Source: Trichostrongylus colubriformis (lineage: Eukaryota > Nematoda > Chromadorea > Rhabditida > Trichostrongylidae). Taken from it: a stretch of 64,000 bases of DNA. Under the pieces are notes generated by a model. The model was not told the origin of the DNA, searched no databases, and saw only the letters and a list, made by a program, of their open reading frames with translations. Both the position numbers and the translations under genes were made by a program. Positions 46,118-59,046 of the stretch are shown here, piece by piece; position 1 is the first letter of the stretch, and each line of letters opens with the position of its first letter. The stretch spans positions 8,793,725-8,857,724 of the forward strand of contig OZ022260.1 in assembly GCA_963978905.1 (NCBI GenBank), given 5' to 3'.

Positions 46118-46552
46118 GAGAAGGAAAACTATTCACATATAAGTAAACTCGTCGTAGAAGGTGTTGATGTTTCCGTTCATCGTCTTCAAAAAATTATATA
46201 AATCTTTGATTTGAGCGTTTTCAAGGTTTGGCGGTAACTCAGTAATAATATAGAAATAGCTTGAAGAACTTTTGTCCCCTTGTAGGCGGAAATGAAGTTT
46301 TCGTAGGCGGAAATGAAGTTTTCTTTCAAAAACTTAAGAGAAATTGCAACGGTTGCAATCAAGGTACCACAGAACGAAGGAGAACAGAAAGCGGTCACAG
46401 TCACCGTAAGGCACAAAATTCAATCACCGTATCTATATTTCGTATCAATGTCAACGTGCGACTTTCGGTGAATCTTGGCATGATCTTTCAATTATGGTTG
46501 TTTGGATGTTTCTGCTTCAACCAAGATTGTTAATCACTTTATTTCCGACTGG

Positions 46553-46578
46553 CGTTTCGGCGTCGTCGCTTTCTTCAG
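46553..46578 (-). other. Hammerhead-like motif in Penelope 3' end (tentative)
   Basis: The minus strand reads CTGAAGAAAGCGACGACGCC followed by GAAACG, close to the hammerhead core CTGATGA-stem II-GAAA with one core change. It lies 3' of the endonuclease in the sense direction. Hammerheads are known in Penelope-like elements. The stems here are imperfect, so it is probably inactive or only similar. Confidence 0.25.
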
Positions 46579-46684
46579 AGTCTGGAAGAGTGAAGTCTTT
46601 ATGAAAACTATTCGTCCAAACGCCATTTCATTTCACAGAAATAAATTGACAGTTAATAAAACGGGGAGACGATGTTCTATAGAA

Positions 46685-47429
46685 TTACTGACAGACCTTT
46701 GAGACCGTCAACCGTAGAGGTCCACTTGCCACCCCGTAATGGTAGAAGAGGGGAATGAACCACCCTAAGTGCACCTTAGGAATTTGTATAACACCCGTTG
46801 TTGATATTGTTCTAACTCCCAACACCGTGAAAGAGAAAACCACGGGGGATTGATCTAATAGATCAAATCCGCATAGGGCCGCGAAGGGCGCCAGCTCCTT
46901 AGTGATTTCCACGCATTCCTCTTTTCTAATGATTTTAGGGCTCCTGCCCGTGATCCAGAAGGCCTCTAAGGTACGGCGCGTCGCAATATCAGGTTCACGT
47001 GATAGTACCGTGACCGCCACTTGTATGCGTGCATTCTCATGGCATCGAATCCTGTGTTCTCCTAATGGGGTGGTAATCTTCGACTTCAACATGCCATCTA
47101 GGTGTTCCTTAACTCGGATGCGAAGAGGTCTGCCGGTTTCACCAATGTACTCGTCTTCGCGCTGAAGGCATGTGATCGAATATACTATACCTGACGTCAT
47201 GCAGTCTCCTTGCTTGCTGAAAGGACAAATAAAGCAAGAAGGGGTTAAACATAAGCGGTCGTAGAGGTGGGTTCGTACCAGTAGACCTCGGAGGTTTGGG
47301 GGTGGTATGTCCACCACTCTCACTATCTCCTGGAGTCCAGCCCTCCTAACACAGGAACGTACTGCCGTGGTCAGATCGTCTGATATGAATGGAACACGGA
47401 AGGGAATCTTCGTTCTCTCTTCTTCGTCG
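46685..47429 (-). CDS. Penelope-like element GIY-YIG endonuclease domain (partial)
   Basis: The frame is open from the arm junction through KIPFRVPFISDDLTTAVRSC and VVDIPPPNLRGLLVRTHLYD to a TGA at 46685, about 240 codons. It has the Cys-rich linker CLTPSCFICPFSKQGDC, then GIVYSITCLQREDEYIGETG and the following RPLRIRVKEHL. These give the GIY, YIG and Arg/Glu elements of the endonuclease that nicks target DNA for reverse transcription. No reverse transcriptase part is present and there is no natural start codon, so it is not autonomous. Confidence 0.8.
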
Positions 47430-48683
47430 CATCGACGACGCAGAAACGTCAGTCGGAAATAAAGTGATTAACAATCTTGGTTGAAGCTGAAACATCCAAA
47501 CAACCATAATTGTATCTTTATTGTTTCTTCGAAATTGAGCTTTTTAATAGGAGCTTTTGCTTGGTTTGGAAACTGTAAGTTGTGTGACTGTGACTGCGAG
47601 CGTACAGATAAGGATGGTGCTCGCAAATTTCATGGTTCGACAGATTCCACAATTCTACAAGTTCCACTATTCCGCACTTTCCATTCCTCTCCTTTTTCTA
47701 ATCCTCTCGTCTCTTCGTAGCATGGAAAACGTTTTGTATCTAGTGTTTTTCCGCAAATTTCACAATTTTACATTTCCACAATTCGGCGAATTCCGCAATT
47801 CCCCCAATCGATACGTACCTTTATCGTTTTCCGCAGATTCCGCAGTTTTGCTATTCCGCGAATTCCAAGAGAAGGAACGCTGCCTAATGGTCATTTCTCT
47901 GAACATGTACTACCAAGATGGAGTTTCACATAGCCTAGCGGTCGATACGCTTCGTTGCTCCTAGTACCATATCGAAAATGGTTATCTTGCTTTTGCTTTT
48001 ACAAATTCAAATCGCATCTCGATCATTCTTGGAGAAGCAGTTTTGAAAGACAGAAATCATTGTTCGAAAGGCCAGGCAGTTTAGTGTCGCTACCTCGCCA
48101 AAACTAATATCAGAACATGTACAGAATGTGTTCACTCAGTAGCACTGAGCATCATATATTTCAACTATAGTGGATGTCAGTAGTACTTAGTGGCGTGCAG
48201 GAGCTCCTATCTAATTGTCAGTGAATGTTATCGGCCCTCATCAGTCATACATGTCTGCGGAAGGGCTCGCAATATGCCTCTCATAGTTATCAGCACCTCT
48301 TCGCTCTCCACGTATTTTGTTTTGCTGAAATAGTTCTAAGCTACCTATGTAGACCATTTAAATTCAAATCAACCTTCTCTATCGCCTCCTAACACATGAT
48401 GCTATTTACTATGGCATTCGCCTTGATAGTGTAGGACTTCATTCTGTATTGTCGTTCCTATTCAAATTAATGATATTGGCTGTTAGCATGCCTCATTATG
48501 TAGGTGTGCTACGCAAGTGCGATATGAGTACGATTTATGACTATGCTGTTTGAACTGATTGATAGGTATAGTGCGGGCCTATTTAGCTTTTTTACGTTCT
48601 ATTCTTGAGTTGAATTGTTCCGTTCTTGGTGCTTTGCATAGCTAGATGGCACATCACATAGGTGATGTAACAAATAAATTAAC

Positions 48684-48686
48684 AAA

Positions 48687-48721
<35 letters not shown>

Positions 48722-48724
48722 ATA
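48684..48724 (+). repeat. (AAAT)n microsatellite
   Basis: About ten AAAT units occur in a row at the edge of the large repeat array. Confidence 0.95.
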
Positions 48725-51700
48725 CTCAAATTCGATCCGCCACCAACAAGTTCTTCCGCACCACTCCCTACGACAATTGTGAGTGTGAACACTTCACTCT
48801 CAGTTGGAAAAGCGAAATAAATTTGGCGGCATTTGCCATTTGACGCTACTTCTCCAATCTTATCAACCGTTACCAAGTTCGACCAGACAATGGATGTCCC
48901 CATCCCACCCCACAAAAGACCTAAGATTGTCGACATTAGGTCCATCATGAAGAGCGAAACGAGTTTGGCGACTTTTGCTTTCTGACGCTCTATCGAATCT
49001 TATCAACCGTCAACAAGTTGGTTCACCCACCGCTGGTGTCTCTTTATTACCTCCTAAATCACTTGCAAAATTCAGGATCTCATCATTGTTGTGATGCGAG
49101 GCATGAATTTCGTGACGAACAGACACATGTCCACATTCAAAGACATCTATATATCCATATATATAATTCTTTGAGTGTGTCTGTCCGTGTGTGTGTTTGT
49201 CCGTGTGTCCTTCTGTCTCTCACGAAATTTATATCTCGTCGTGGTAAAGCTGGCACCATGAATTTCACAAGTGATGTAGGGGGCGGCAAGGGGACACTAA
49301 TGCGAATGTTGCCAAATCCGTTTCGCCATTCGAGTTGATCCCGGAGCGCCGATATTCATAGGTGTTTCGAATGTTGGGATAGAGACCTTAAAGGTGGGTG
49401 ACCCGCATTGATAACGATTGATGAGATTCGATAAAGAGCGTAAAAAGGCTAGACGTCGAATCCGTTTCGCTTTCGCACTGATTCTGGAGCGCCCATACTC
49501 ACAGGTCTTTTACGGAGTGGGACGGGGACATTGATGGTGGGTGAACCAGCCCGATGACGGTTGATAAGGTTTGATAAGGAGCTCAAAAAGGATAAAGTCT
49601 TCGAATTCGTTTTCTCTCTCAACAGATAGTGGAGTATTCAAAGTCATAGTTGTTGTAGGAGATGGTACAGGGAATGTGATGGTGACGAATTGAATGTGAT
49701 AACGACTGCCTACCGCTGATAAGAGCCGTTAGGAAGTGAGTCGGATAAAATCTAGTACAGCGCTGAATACTACTATACGACCGCCACAATAAAAGCGTCC
49801 AATGAACAGTGCCATTGAGTGAACATGTTTTGATTATGTTCTGATATCAGTCGCCAATGTATCGAACGCTAAATTGTCTAGCATCCAAATAATGGTGCGC
49901 TTCTACGGGTACTGTGTTCTACATTACATAGTTAAAATGCGATCTATATATGTGATAGTGAAGCGAGTGAATCATTTCCTCATGCGGTACAAGCAACAAT
50001 ACTGGGTATTGACCGCTGGGCTTTGTGAAATTCGAAATAGTGGTGCATGCTTACAAAAACGATAAGCATTGATAACTGGCATACGGAACTACCACCAACA
50101 TACAAGAATTAGATGCTCACTGAGTAAAAGATTGGCTAACAATCGGAGCAATCAAACACAAAACCTTCGATCTCTGAACTATCTGAACTCCCAATAGTGA
50201 CCACCAAATGATTAGTGGAAAACACATTTCATTCCTAATCCATTTACACTGATAGTCAATATCATTCTTACAAAGGTATTAACCACTGAGTCATCAAGAC
50301 CTCCGAAAAGTGGTGGCTCTCTTCGGGGAGACGATATGCAGAGGTAAATGAATAGATTCGATTGACACTAGGCTCCATCCGGCACTGAACATCCGGCGAG
50401 TGATTGGACTTCGTTATACAGTAGAGATAAACGGGAACCCCACGACTGTTAAACTACGCGAAATTCCAATCAGCGACAGGCCTTTGTAGGGAAACTAGTT
50501 GAGCAAGCGCTCACTACTGCGCTTATCACAATGTGTGGTCATGCGATATGGACTTCTTCGATATCGGTTGTTTATTACCATTGTGTTATTCGCGCAGCGC
50601 TGTGCGATAGCTCAACTGGCTTCCTACTATATATAATTCGCTTAGTATGTCTGTCTGTCTGTGTGTGTGTCTGTCCTCTGTCACGAAATTCATATCTTGC
50701 GTCGCAGCAAAGCTGAGACGCTGAATTTCACAAGTTATATGGGGAGTGCCAAGGGAACCCCAGCGGTGGTGGATCGAAAGTGATAGCGGTTGATACGCGC
50801 TGATAAGGAGCCTCGGAAGACAAATGACGCCAGATCCGTTTCGCCTTTCGCGTTGATGCAAGAGCGCTGGCACTCATAAGTGTTTTACGGGACTGGCCGG
50901 GAACATTAATGGAGGGTGACCTGCATTGATAACGGTTGACAAGATTCGATAAGGAGCGTAAAAAGGCTAGAGTCGTCATATCTGTTTCGCTTTTCGCATT
51001 GGTCCCGGAGCGTTCATACTCACAGGTGTTTTGCGTAGTGGGACGGGTACATTGATTGTGGGTGATCCAGCTTGATAACGGTTGACAAGATTCGATAAGG
51101 AGCGTAAAAAGGCTAGAGTCGTCATATCCGTTTTGCTTTTCGCATTGGTGCCGGAGCGTTCATACTCACAGGTGTTGTGCGGGGTAAGTCGGGGTCATTA
51201 ATGGTGGGTGGTCCAGCTTGATAACGGTTGATAAGACTTGATAAGCAGCATGAGAAGGCGAATGTCGTCAAATTTGTTTCGCCTTTCGCGTTGATCCGAG
51301 AGCGCTGACACTCATGGGTGCTAAGCAGAGTGGGATAGGGACATTCATAAATGGGTGACCCAAACTGATAATTGTTGATAAGATTCGATTAGGAGTGTGA
51401 GAAGGAAAATGTCATCAAGGACGGTGCTTTTGCGGCTAACAGAGGAATGTTCACATCGCAGGTATTGTAGGGTACGGGGACCTCAATGGTATTGTTGGGT
51501 ACAGGGGCCTCAGTGAAACTGATAACGGCTTACAGAGGCTTATAAGAATCATCAGGATTGGATGGGATGAATCCTTTACTCGCTTGATATTACTATACGA
51601 CCGCTTTAGCAAAAGCGCCTGATGCTCAGTGCCATTGGGTGAACATGTTTTGTCTATGTTCTGATATCATTGGCCGATGTATCGACCGCTGAATTGTTTA

Positions 51701-53900
51701 GCAATCCAGAAAATGGTGCATTTCTCTTGATACAGCGATCTTTGATTATCATAACACAACCTATAGTTGTGAAAGCAAAGCAAGCGATTCACTCGGAATC
51801 ATTTTCTGATGCGGTACTGACAGCAACACTGAGTATCGACCGCCAAACCATGCAAAATCCCAAATAGTGAAGCATGTTTACGAAAATGATATACGTCGAA
51901 ATCGGGATTCGGATCTACTATCAATGTGTAGGAATAGATACTCAGCAAATAAACACATTGTTACCAATCGATGCAATCGAATGCAAAACTATCGATGTCT
52001 AAAGTATTCAAACTCCCAATGATGACCTCGCACACACTACAGCAATTAGTGTCGATGACGTGTAAAACGGGCTCGATGCAAAGCGACTGATGTATGACCG
52101 AAATGCTTTTTTATCACGCCGTCTTCTCTGCTTTTATCCGAATAAATAACTCAGCTGAAAGCTGTGGAAAGGAAGTTTTCACTCAACTCCATACACAACT
52201 GTGGTCGTGCCGATCAAACCCATTTTGCACAGCATCGCCATGAATCGCGCGCAGTAGTGTGCGCCCGCCAGCTGGTATTATATAATCCGCTGTCTGTCTG
52301 TCCGTGTGTGTGCGTGTGTCTGTTTGTCACGAAACCCATATCTCGCGTCGCCAAAGCTGGGACCCCGAGTTTTACTAGTAATGTAGAGGGTGCTAAGGGC
52401 ACCCCAACGGTGGTGAGTGGACCGAAAGTGATAGCGGCTAATAAGAGCTATTCAGGAGCCTTGAAAGGCAAATATCGTCAAATCCGTTTGCCTTTCGCGT
52501 TGATTCAAAAGCGCTTACACTCATAGGTGTTCAACAGGGTGGGCCGGAAACATTAATGGTGCGTGATCCGAATTGATAACGGTTGATGAGATTCGATAAG
52601 GAACGTTAGAAGCCAAATTTCTCCGTATCCATTTCGCTTTTCGCGTTAACTTTAGAACGTTGATACTCGTAGGTGTTATGCGGGGTGGGACGATGACCTC
52701 TAAGGTGACTGAACGAAACAATAACGACTAATAAGGGTGCTAAGATCCAGTAGCAAGTGGATGGAATAAAATTCCGTACATCACTTACTAATACAGAACG
52801 ACCACTATAGTTGAGGTGTCTGATGCTCAGTGACACTGTATGAGCATAATTATTCTATGTTCTGATATCACTCGCAGCGATATATCGACCGCTCAGCTAC
52901 CTAGCCTTCCGAATGACGGCTTCTGTCATTTGATTCTACACTATACATGAGTGATCAAAATGCGATTTAGTTTTGAAATTGCTGCAATACTTTGTGAATC
53001 ATTTTGTAACGCAGCACCACAACAGGTTAAAGAAAGCGCATTGACTGCTAGAGTATCTGGAATTCCAAAGAGTGGAACATGTTTAGAAACATGGCAAGCA
53101 TCGGTAACTGGCAAATGATCTACCACGAGCATATAGGCTGAGTAAGTCGAAAAATTGCTATCGATCGATCCTATCGATTCCAAGTCTCTCGATAGCCCAA
53201 ACTATCTATACAATTGATTAGTGGCTGTTTTCTACACAGCATAGAGAGGCAGTGGTAAATGACTACTCTATCTTGCTACTAAGTAATACTTTTTATTATG
53301 TAGCTACCTATCGTTTACAATCAAGTAGCTCACACTAATTTTTGCGATCTACGTCATTTTTCACATCCGGATGCTGATCGATGAGAGCAATCGAAGTTAG
53401 TTATTTGTTTGACGCATTTTTTTCACCTTTGCCATTTCTGTCGGGGTATCTGTTGAGCAGACTTCCGTTCAGCAGCGAGATAAGTGGAGCCGTAATGAGT
53501 AGGCTTTGATTCTCGGAAGGTAGAAGGTATAGCACTCACTTGGTGCTACTCATTTTGATGAAAAGAGATAAGTAATGAGTGAGTAATCTAATGCAAATAA
53601 TTCGCTTAGTATGTCTGTGTGTCCGTCTATCGGTCACGAAAATCATATCTCACGTTGCAGCAAAGCTAGGACCCTGAATTTTACAAGTGATGTAGGGAGT
53701 GGTAAGGGACCCCAGCGGTGGTGGACCGAAAGTGTTGGCAGCTGACAAGGGCGGTTAAGGAGTTTTGAAAGGCAAATGTCGCCAAATCCGCTTTGCCTTT
53801 CGCGTTGATTCAAGACGCTTACACCCATAGGTGTTTGGCTGGGTGGCTGGAAACAGTAATGGTGGGTGATCCAAATCGATACCTACCATGTAAACAGGGG
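48725..53900. repeat. Higher-order repeat array of 1.3-1.65 kb units
   Basis: Four units start with an AT/GTCTGTCTGT simple tract at about 49160, 50628, 52275 and 53598. Each continues with CACGAAATTCATATCTCGCG, then monomers of about 146 bp built on TTGATAACGGTTGATAAGAT, and the first three end with a block containing TGAACATGTTTTG and ATGTTCTGATATCA. Inverted fragments lie at 48.0-49.0, 54.55 and 55.45-55.85 kb. No open frame within it resembles a known protein. Confidence 0.75.
50750..51545 (+). repeat. About 146-bp tandem monomers
   Basis: TTGATAACGGTTGACAAGAT or a close variant recurs near 50928, 51072, 51216 and 51364. Each is followed by CGATAAGGAGCGTAAAAAGG-type sequence and a CACAGGTGTTTTGCG block. 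Divergence between monomers is moderate. Confidence 0.75.
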
Positions 53901-54828
53901 GTGTCAAAAAAGAGTAATTTCGCTCACGGCTCACATTCGTCAAGTGTGACGGAGGGTAAAGAAGGAGATGAAAGTGTCGAGTCAAAATATTCCTGAAATA
54001 TTCCTCTAGAAGCAGCAAGTTGTGGCTCACTACTCTCACCACCATAAAATATGGAGCCTTCAGTCGGCACAGTCGGGCTATAGAGCACCTACGGCATTAT
54101 GGTCCACCTACAACAGCAGAGCCAGCTTCCGTGGCACGTCTCTCGTGGGAGGCTTCCTATTGACCCTTCGGTTTATAGAAGTCATAAAGCCCTCGCTGCT
54201 TGGATAACGTTGCTAGGATCATTTTATTCGTGCTTCAAACCCACCTCTGGAGGGATTTCGATGGTGATGGCACGTTCTAGTTCTTGGAACGGAAGAGCGC
54301 TTGAAACCCGGAGAAAATGGAGTGTTCAAGAACACCACCTAACATGAATCCCTCAGGTAACCAGCGGGAAGGGACCGTAGCAAGGTTGTGAACGAGATTC
54401 GGAGGAAGCTCCCGTTCCTGCTTGTGTAGTAGTGATAGAGTGAGGTCTGCTCTTAACTTCAGGAATGGAAATACCTCGTCATAATATGCTGAAGTTCGAC
54501 TAATATAGAGTTGAAAGTGGATGAGAAAAAATTACTTTCTTGGCACCCTCGTATAACGGCTTGCGCACACTACTGCGCGCGATTCATGGCGATGTTGTGC
54601 AAAATGGGTGCGATCGGCACCATTGCCGATGGGTATGTGAGTGGGAATTCCCTTTTCTCTGATTTCAACTAAGCTTTCAAAGTGGAAAAAAAGCAGAGGG
54701 GGTGGCGTAATTGAAAACATTTCATTAGTAATATAGTTCAGTTGCCTTTTATCAAACCCACTTTGCACGTCATTGACATGAATCTCGCGCAGAGTGTTAC
54801 ATACTTGGCGGATTACATGTATAGTCCA

Positions 54829-54999
54829 TCTCCCGAAAACTGATTGGGCGTGTCCTTCGAACTTGGGTAAATGGCGAGAGTGAGAGAGCGTGGCGAGAGT
54901 GAGAGTGTGCGGCGGGGTGAGAGAATTGAGAGAGTTTGATACACGTTTATACAAGTCCGTGGGACACGCCTACTCAGTTTTTGGGAAATGGACTGTAGT
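54829..54999. mobile_element. Small inverted-repeat element, family D
   Basis: TATAGTCCATCTCCCGAAAA with CTGATTGGGCGTGTCC at the left pairs with GGACACGCCTACTCAG and TTTTTGGGAAATGGACTGTA at the right. The interior is AGAGTGAGAG-rich. It is related to 5560-5686 through the GACTGTAG/CTACAGTC ends. Confidence 0.75.
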
Positions 55000-56763
55000 A
55001 CGATAATAGCCAAAGCAAAGTGGCAAGCGAACGAGCTGGTTTGCAAACCAGGATGGTGAACGTAGGTAGCATTCTAATAGGGAATTAACGGAACTTCGTG
55101 AAGCTCTAGAGTATTTCACAGCAATGACTGTATGCTTTAGAGTGTTTTACACAGTGAATGTAATTTATCCTGGATTTATGGACCGATTAGATATTCAAGC
55201 GAAATAAACATTTTACCTACAACAAGACAAAAGTTAACCACAGGTGACTGATAAGTTAGGTTGTGAAAAACAGAGATTGTAAGATAGAAAAACGTTAGAA
55301 CTTTAGGTATTGCACAAGTTTCGCATCACGAATACGACCTCAATTTGTGGCACTCAATCGACCTCACGCCAACTTTGAGTTACAATTTTTTCACCAATTT
55401 TATTGAAAGTCACACTCAAGGGTTATTTAATACGAGCTATGCTATCGCATCGCGTAAGCGATGTACCGGATGGCTTTTATCAGTCCTCATTGGTCGTTAT
55501 TAGTTCCAATCAGCCATCATCCAAGTTCCCGTTCCACTCAATGCCGGTAATGGTTAATTACCTATTAAAGGACCTATGATCCAATGTCAGCCGAAAAGCG
55601 GGAAATTTCGGTGATATTTGTCGCTCCTTACTAAGTCCTGTGAGCCGATCATGTTGGATCATCCACCTCTAATACTTGTAAACGTCAGCCTATACGCATA
55701 GTACTTGTAAGCATCAATGCTGTGTGTCACCTTAGAACGCGCAACGGATTTGGTGACATTCGCATTCCAACGCTTATCAGAAGCTATTAGTTTGGATCAC
55801 TCACCATTCGTGTTCCCATGTCCCCCCCCCCTATCACTTCTAAAACTCAGGATTCCACTTTGTCAGCGATATGAAATGTGAATTTCTTGACACACAGACG
55901 GGCACACACATGTACACAGACAGACATATGTTTATTTAGCGGTTTATATGTATACCAGATTTCGCCACGCGATGTACCTCGCGTGTCACACAGCAATGAC
56001 GAATAAAGGTGTAAGATAATGTTAGCAGGAACTACTCAAATATATGGTTCAGAAAAGATAGCGTACAACTTTATCGAATCCACACTTATCTACACATCTG
56101 TTGAAGCCACACATTAGTAATAGAAATCGACGTTCTGCGATTGCATCAATGATGGTGAGGCCCGCTATTCGTTTGCGGCTCTCTGCACACACTATGACAG
56201 CTGACTCAGTCTACCGTAACTTATTAAAAGAATTGCAATCCTTTTTATCGCTCAATAACCACTCTGATCTAGTTCGACACGGTTCCTTCTACAACCTGAA
56301 TATCTGCACGCTATCCCAGTGTGCTGACACTCAGTGCGACTTCAGTTGCAGGATGACTGCAAAAATGCTAAATATGTAGGTGTTTGTATAAGTAGGAGGT
56401 ATAATCGCTACGATAGCATGGCTTTACAATGCTCATGATCTCCAACACCCATCAATTTCTCCCTACTTACAAAATTTTCTCGTTGCTTTGTTCTGTTGAC
56501 ATCCTTATCATAAGCATTCATTCAGGGACTGACAGATCGACAGACACACAGGCATACCGATATACCAAACAACACAAAGTTAGTGGTTTATATTATAGAA
56601 GGATAGTAGGATCCTGATGGCAGATACCTTATTCACTTTCGACGCAGACGTCGCTTATCATCCTGAACTGAGAGAGAGGAGGGACACCGGAAAGGAAGCA
56701 GCAATCTCAACGTGCAAGCAACTTGAACAATGATTTCATGATTCGAACAGTGATGCCTTTCAG

Positions 56764-56868
56764 ATGAACGATTTTGGAGATGAAGACACGGAAGCCTGTA
56801 TCAGTTCGACCTTTGAAATGTCAAATGACGCAAGCGTGTACAACAGACGCTGGGAAGGAGCTATGTAG
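56764..56868 (+). pseudogene. Exon-like fragment in duplicated segment, copy II
   Basis: After CTTTCAG the frame reads MNDFGDEDTEACISSTFEMS and NDASVYNRRWEGAM, then TAG. This could be the last exon of a lost gene. The paralog at 32576 differs mostly at amino-acid-changing sites. I do not recognise the protein. Confidence 0.3.
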
Positions 56869-57281
56869 AAGCTCACGCTCAGTTTGGTATCAGTTGTTAT
56901 CACTATGTTCAGTATAAGGCAATGTGAGACTTCCAGAATTTATTCCAAAAGACTCAAAACAGCTTTTACAAAACCGATTGCAAAAATTGGTTGCAAAAGA
57001 TGTTTTAGCCTTATAGGCAAGCTTTCGGCGCCTAGCGCCTTTATCAAGCCTGAAAATGTACAAATTAGATTTTATTTATAGACTGTTGGAGAGTCTACAG
57101 TCGTATTTGTACTTAATCAACTTACTGCTGCCACAGGACCGCTATACTTACCGCCAATTGGTTCCCTGGTATGGAGCAGAAATGATTGACCCACCCTGAC
57201 TTAACCCTTAAATAGCGCAGATGTGCTATGACTGTGATGATAATTGCTATCACACTCATTCCACAGTGCATAACACTGTAG

Positions 57282-58376
57282 TCATGTGATTAGCTCAAGA
57301 GAGTCACGTAGCTCATCTCTGCTATTTATTTCTGGGGATAACCGCCTTTTTTCCAGTGCCTCGAGGATTTTTCTTTCCACAGTATTTTCAATGGAGCGGT
57401 GCAGTACTTTAACGATAAGGGTGGGGGGTGCTTCGCGGGCATGCTTTTGGGTCCTATGCTTGGAGAAACTGTTACTGGGATATGATGTTGGGTTTTGCAA
57501 AGCCCTGCGATGTTCGTCCAATCGCTTGAAAAAGGGCCTTTTTGTTTCTCCCACGTATTTTTGCCCGCATCGCTGACATATTATTAAGTACACCGACCCC
57601 CGGACTTGGCAAATTTTATCGTCAGTGCAGTAGCTGCAACCGCCCCTCCCGCATTTTTCCTCATAGGGTCTAGAATATGTGAGCAACCGCTTTAGATTTG
57701 GAGGTGGTTTGAATATAAGCCTTATAGGGAGCGAAGAGTTTCTAACCACGCTGTTGACTTTCCATGCCGTATTTTCGTTGACATACGGCATTATCATGGG
57801 GATGCCGTCCGCGCTGCAATACGGTCTCCATGTTCCTGCATTTGTGCGTGTGTATCCGTTTTCGCTCAATATTCGTTCCACCATCAAATCTGCTCCATTT
57901 GAGTTTTGACCGCAAACTTTGTCCTTGGTCAAAATGAGATTGTGGACCACATTGGCCTTCATGTAGGCAGGGTGACAACTTCTGGCATGCATAATAATGT
58001 TTTTTGACAGTGGTTTCTTGTACCAGCAGAGCTCCTTGTCTCCTCCGTTTATTTTAACTTTTGTACTGAGGAAAGGAACAAAGCCGTCTTCGTTCGGCTC
58101 TTCCACAGTAAATTTGATATTGGGATCCTGCGAATTTAGATTTTGCAGTGTGTCTTGCAGGTCCTTCGAGGAAGCGCCGACAATGAACACATCGTCAATA
58201 TATCGTTTATAATATAATATTCCAGTTGTGAGCGATCTGCGCTCTATACGATCCAGATATACAATTGCTAGTAAAGGTGCTAAACGCAAACCCATGGCTA
58301 GCCCACGGTGTTGTTTATATAGTTTACCATCAAACTGGAATATGTTGCATTCCAAAGTTATTCCAGTGCACTCCAA
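57282..58376 (-). CDS. Penelope-like reverse transcriptase (partial) plus GIY-YIG endonuclease
   Basis: The 364-codon frame begins inside the reverse transcriptase. FQFDGKLYKQHRGLAMG is the motif with the conserved Gln and Gly, and YKRYIDDVFIVG holds the catalytic YIDD. The finger and palm N-terminus is missing. After a linker, CGRGGCSYCTDDKIC looks like a zinc-binding knuckle. GSVYLIICQRCGQKYVGETK with RPFFKRLDEHR gives the GIY-YIG endonuclease. The sequence lacks stops throughout. The product would be an incomplete polymerase, so this copy could not move itself. Confidence 0.9.
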   Translation of the reverse strand: MECTGITLECNIFQFDGKLYKQHRGLAMGLRLAPLLAIVYLDRIERRSLTTGILYYKRYIDDVFIVGASSKDLQDTLQNLNSQDPNIKFTVEEPNEDGFVPFLSTKVKINGGDKELCWYKKPLSKNIIMHARSCHPAYMKANVVHNLILTKDKVCGQNSNGADLMVERILSENGYTRTNAGTWRPYCSADGIPMIMPYVNENTAWKVNSVVRNSSLPIRLIFKPPPNLKRLLTYSRPYEEKCGRGGCSYCTDDKICQVRGSVYLIICQRCGQKYVGETKRPFFKRLDEHRRALQNPTSYPSNSFSKHRTQKHAREAPPTLIVKVLHRSIENTVERKILEALEKRRLSPEINSRDELRDSLELIT

Positions 58377-58378
58377 AT

Positions 58379-58813
58379 ATATTCAAACCACCTCCAAATC
58401 TAAAGCGGTTGCTCACATATTCTAGACCCTATGAGGAAAAATGCGGGAGGGGCGGTTGCAGCTACTGCACTGACGATAAAATTTGCCAAGTCCGGGGGTC
58501 GGTGTACTTAATAATATGTCAGCGATGCGGGCAAAAATACGTGGGAGAAACAAAAAGGCCCCTTTTCAAGCGATTGGACGAACATCGCAGGGCTTTGCAA
58601 AACCCAACATCATATCCCAGTAACAGTTTCTCCAAGCATAGGACCCAAAAGCATGCCCGCGAAGCACCCCCCACCCTTATCGTTAAAGTACTGCACCGCT
58701 CCATTGAAAATACTGTGGAAAGAAAAATCCTCGAGGCACTGGAAATAAGGCGGTTATCCCCAGAAATAAATAGCAGAGATGAGCTACGTGACTCTCTTGA
58801 GCTAATCACATGA
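58379..58813 (+). CDS. Inverted duplicate of the Penelope endonuclease domain
   Basis: This is the plus-strand arm of the palindrome. It encodes the same linker, zinc knuckle and GIY-YIG domain as the minus-strand frame with only a couple of residue changes (RPLFKRLDEH for RPFFKRLDEH, LEIRRLS for LEKRRLS). It starts inside PPPNLKRLLTYSRPYEEKCG, without a natural start codon. Confidence 0.85.
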   Translation: MFKPPPNLKRLLTYSRPYEEKCGRGGCSYCTDDKICQVRGSVYLIICQRCGQKYVGETKRPLFKRLDEHRRALQNPTSYPSNSFSKHRTQKHAREAPPTLIVKVLHRSIENTVERKILEALEIRRLSPEINSRDELRDSLELIT

Positions 58814-59046
58814 CTACAGTGTTATGCACTGTGGAATGAGTGAGATAGCAATTATCATCACAGTCATAGCACATCTGCGCTATTTAAGGGTTAAGTCAGG
58901 GTGGGTCAATCATTTCTGCTCCATACCAGGGAACCAATTGGCGGTAAGTATAGCGGTCCTGTGGCAGCAGTAAGTTGATTAAGTACAAATACGACTGTAG
59001 ACTCTCCAACAGAGTCTATAAATAGAATCTAATTTGTACATTTTCA

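Larger units (their letters stand above)
46489..47512 (-). mobile_element. 5'-truncated Penelope-like element flanked by its own inverted 3' end
   Basis: The outer 83 bp at 46489-46571 and 47430-47512 are inverted copies (CAATTATGGTTGTTTGGATG ... and its complement). Between them the minus strand encodes the element's endonuclease. The left arm is the natural 3' end, and the right arm replaces the missing reverse transcriptase. The same layout occurs at 56914-59230. Confidence 0.75.

Noticed and set aside
48684..48948. Minus-strand frame ending in a run of Tyr-Leu-Phe-Ile residues
   Set aside because: The hydrophobic end is translation of the (AAAT)n microsatellite.
58265..58378. N-terminal part of the plus-strand frame that continues into the Penelope arm
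   Set aside because: This part is antisense to the reverse transcriptase and is read through only because of the palindrome junction; the homologous domain starts at about 58379.
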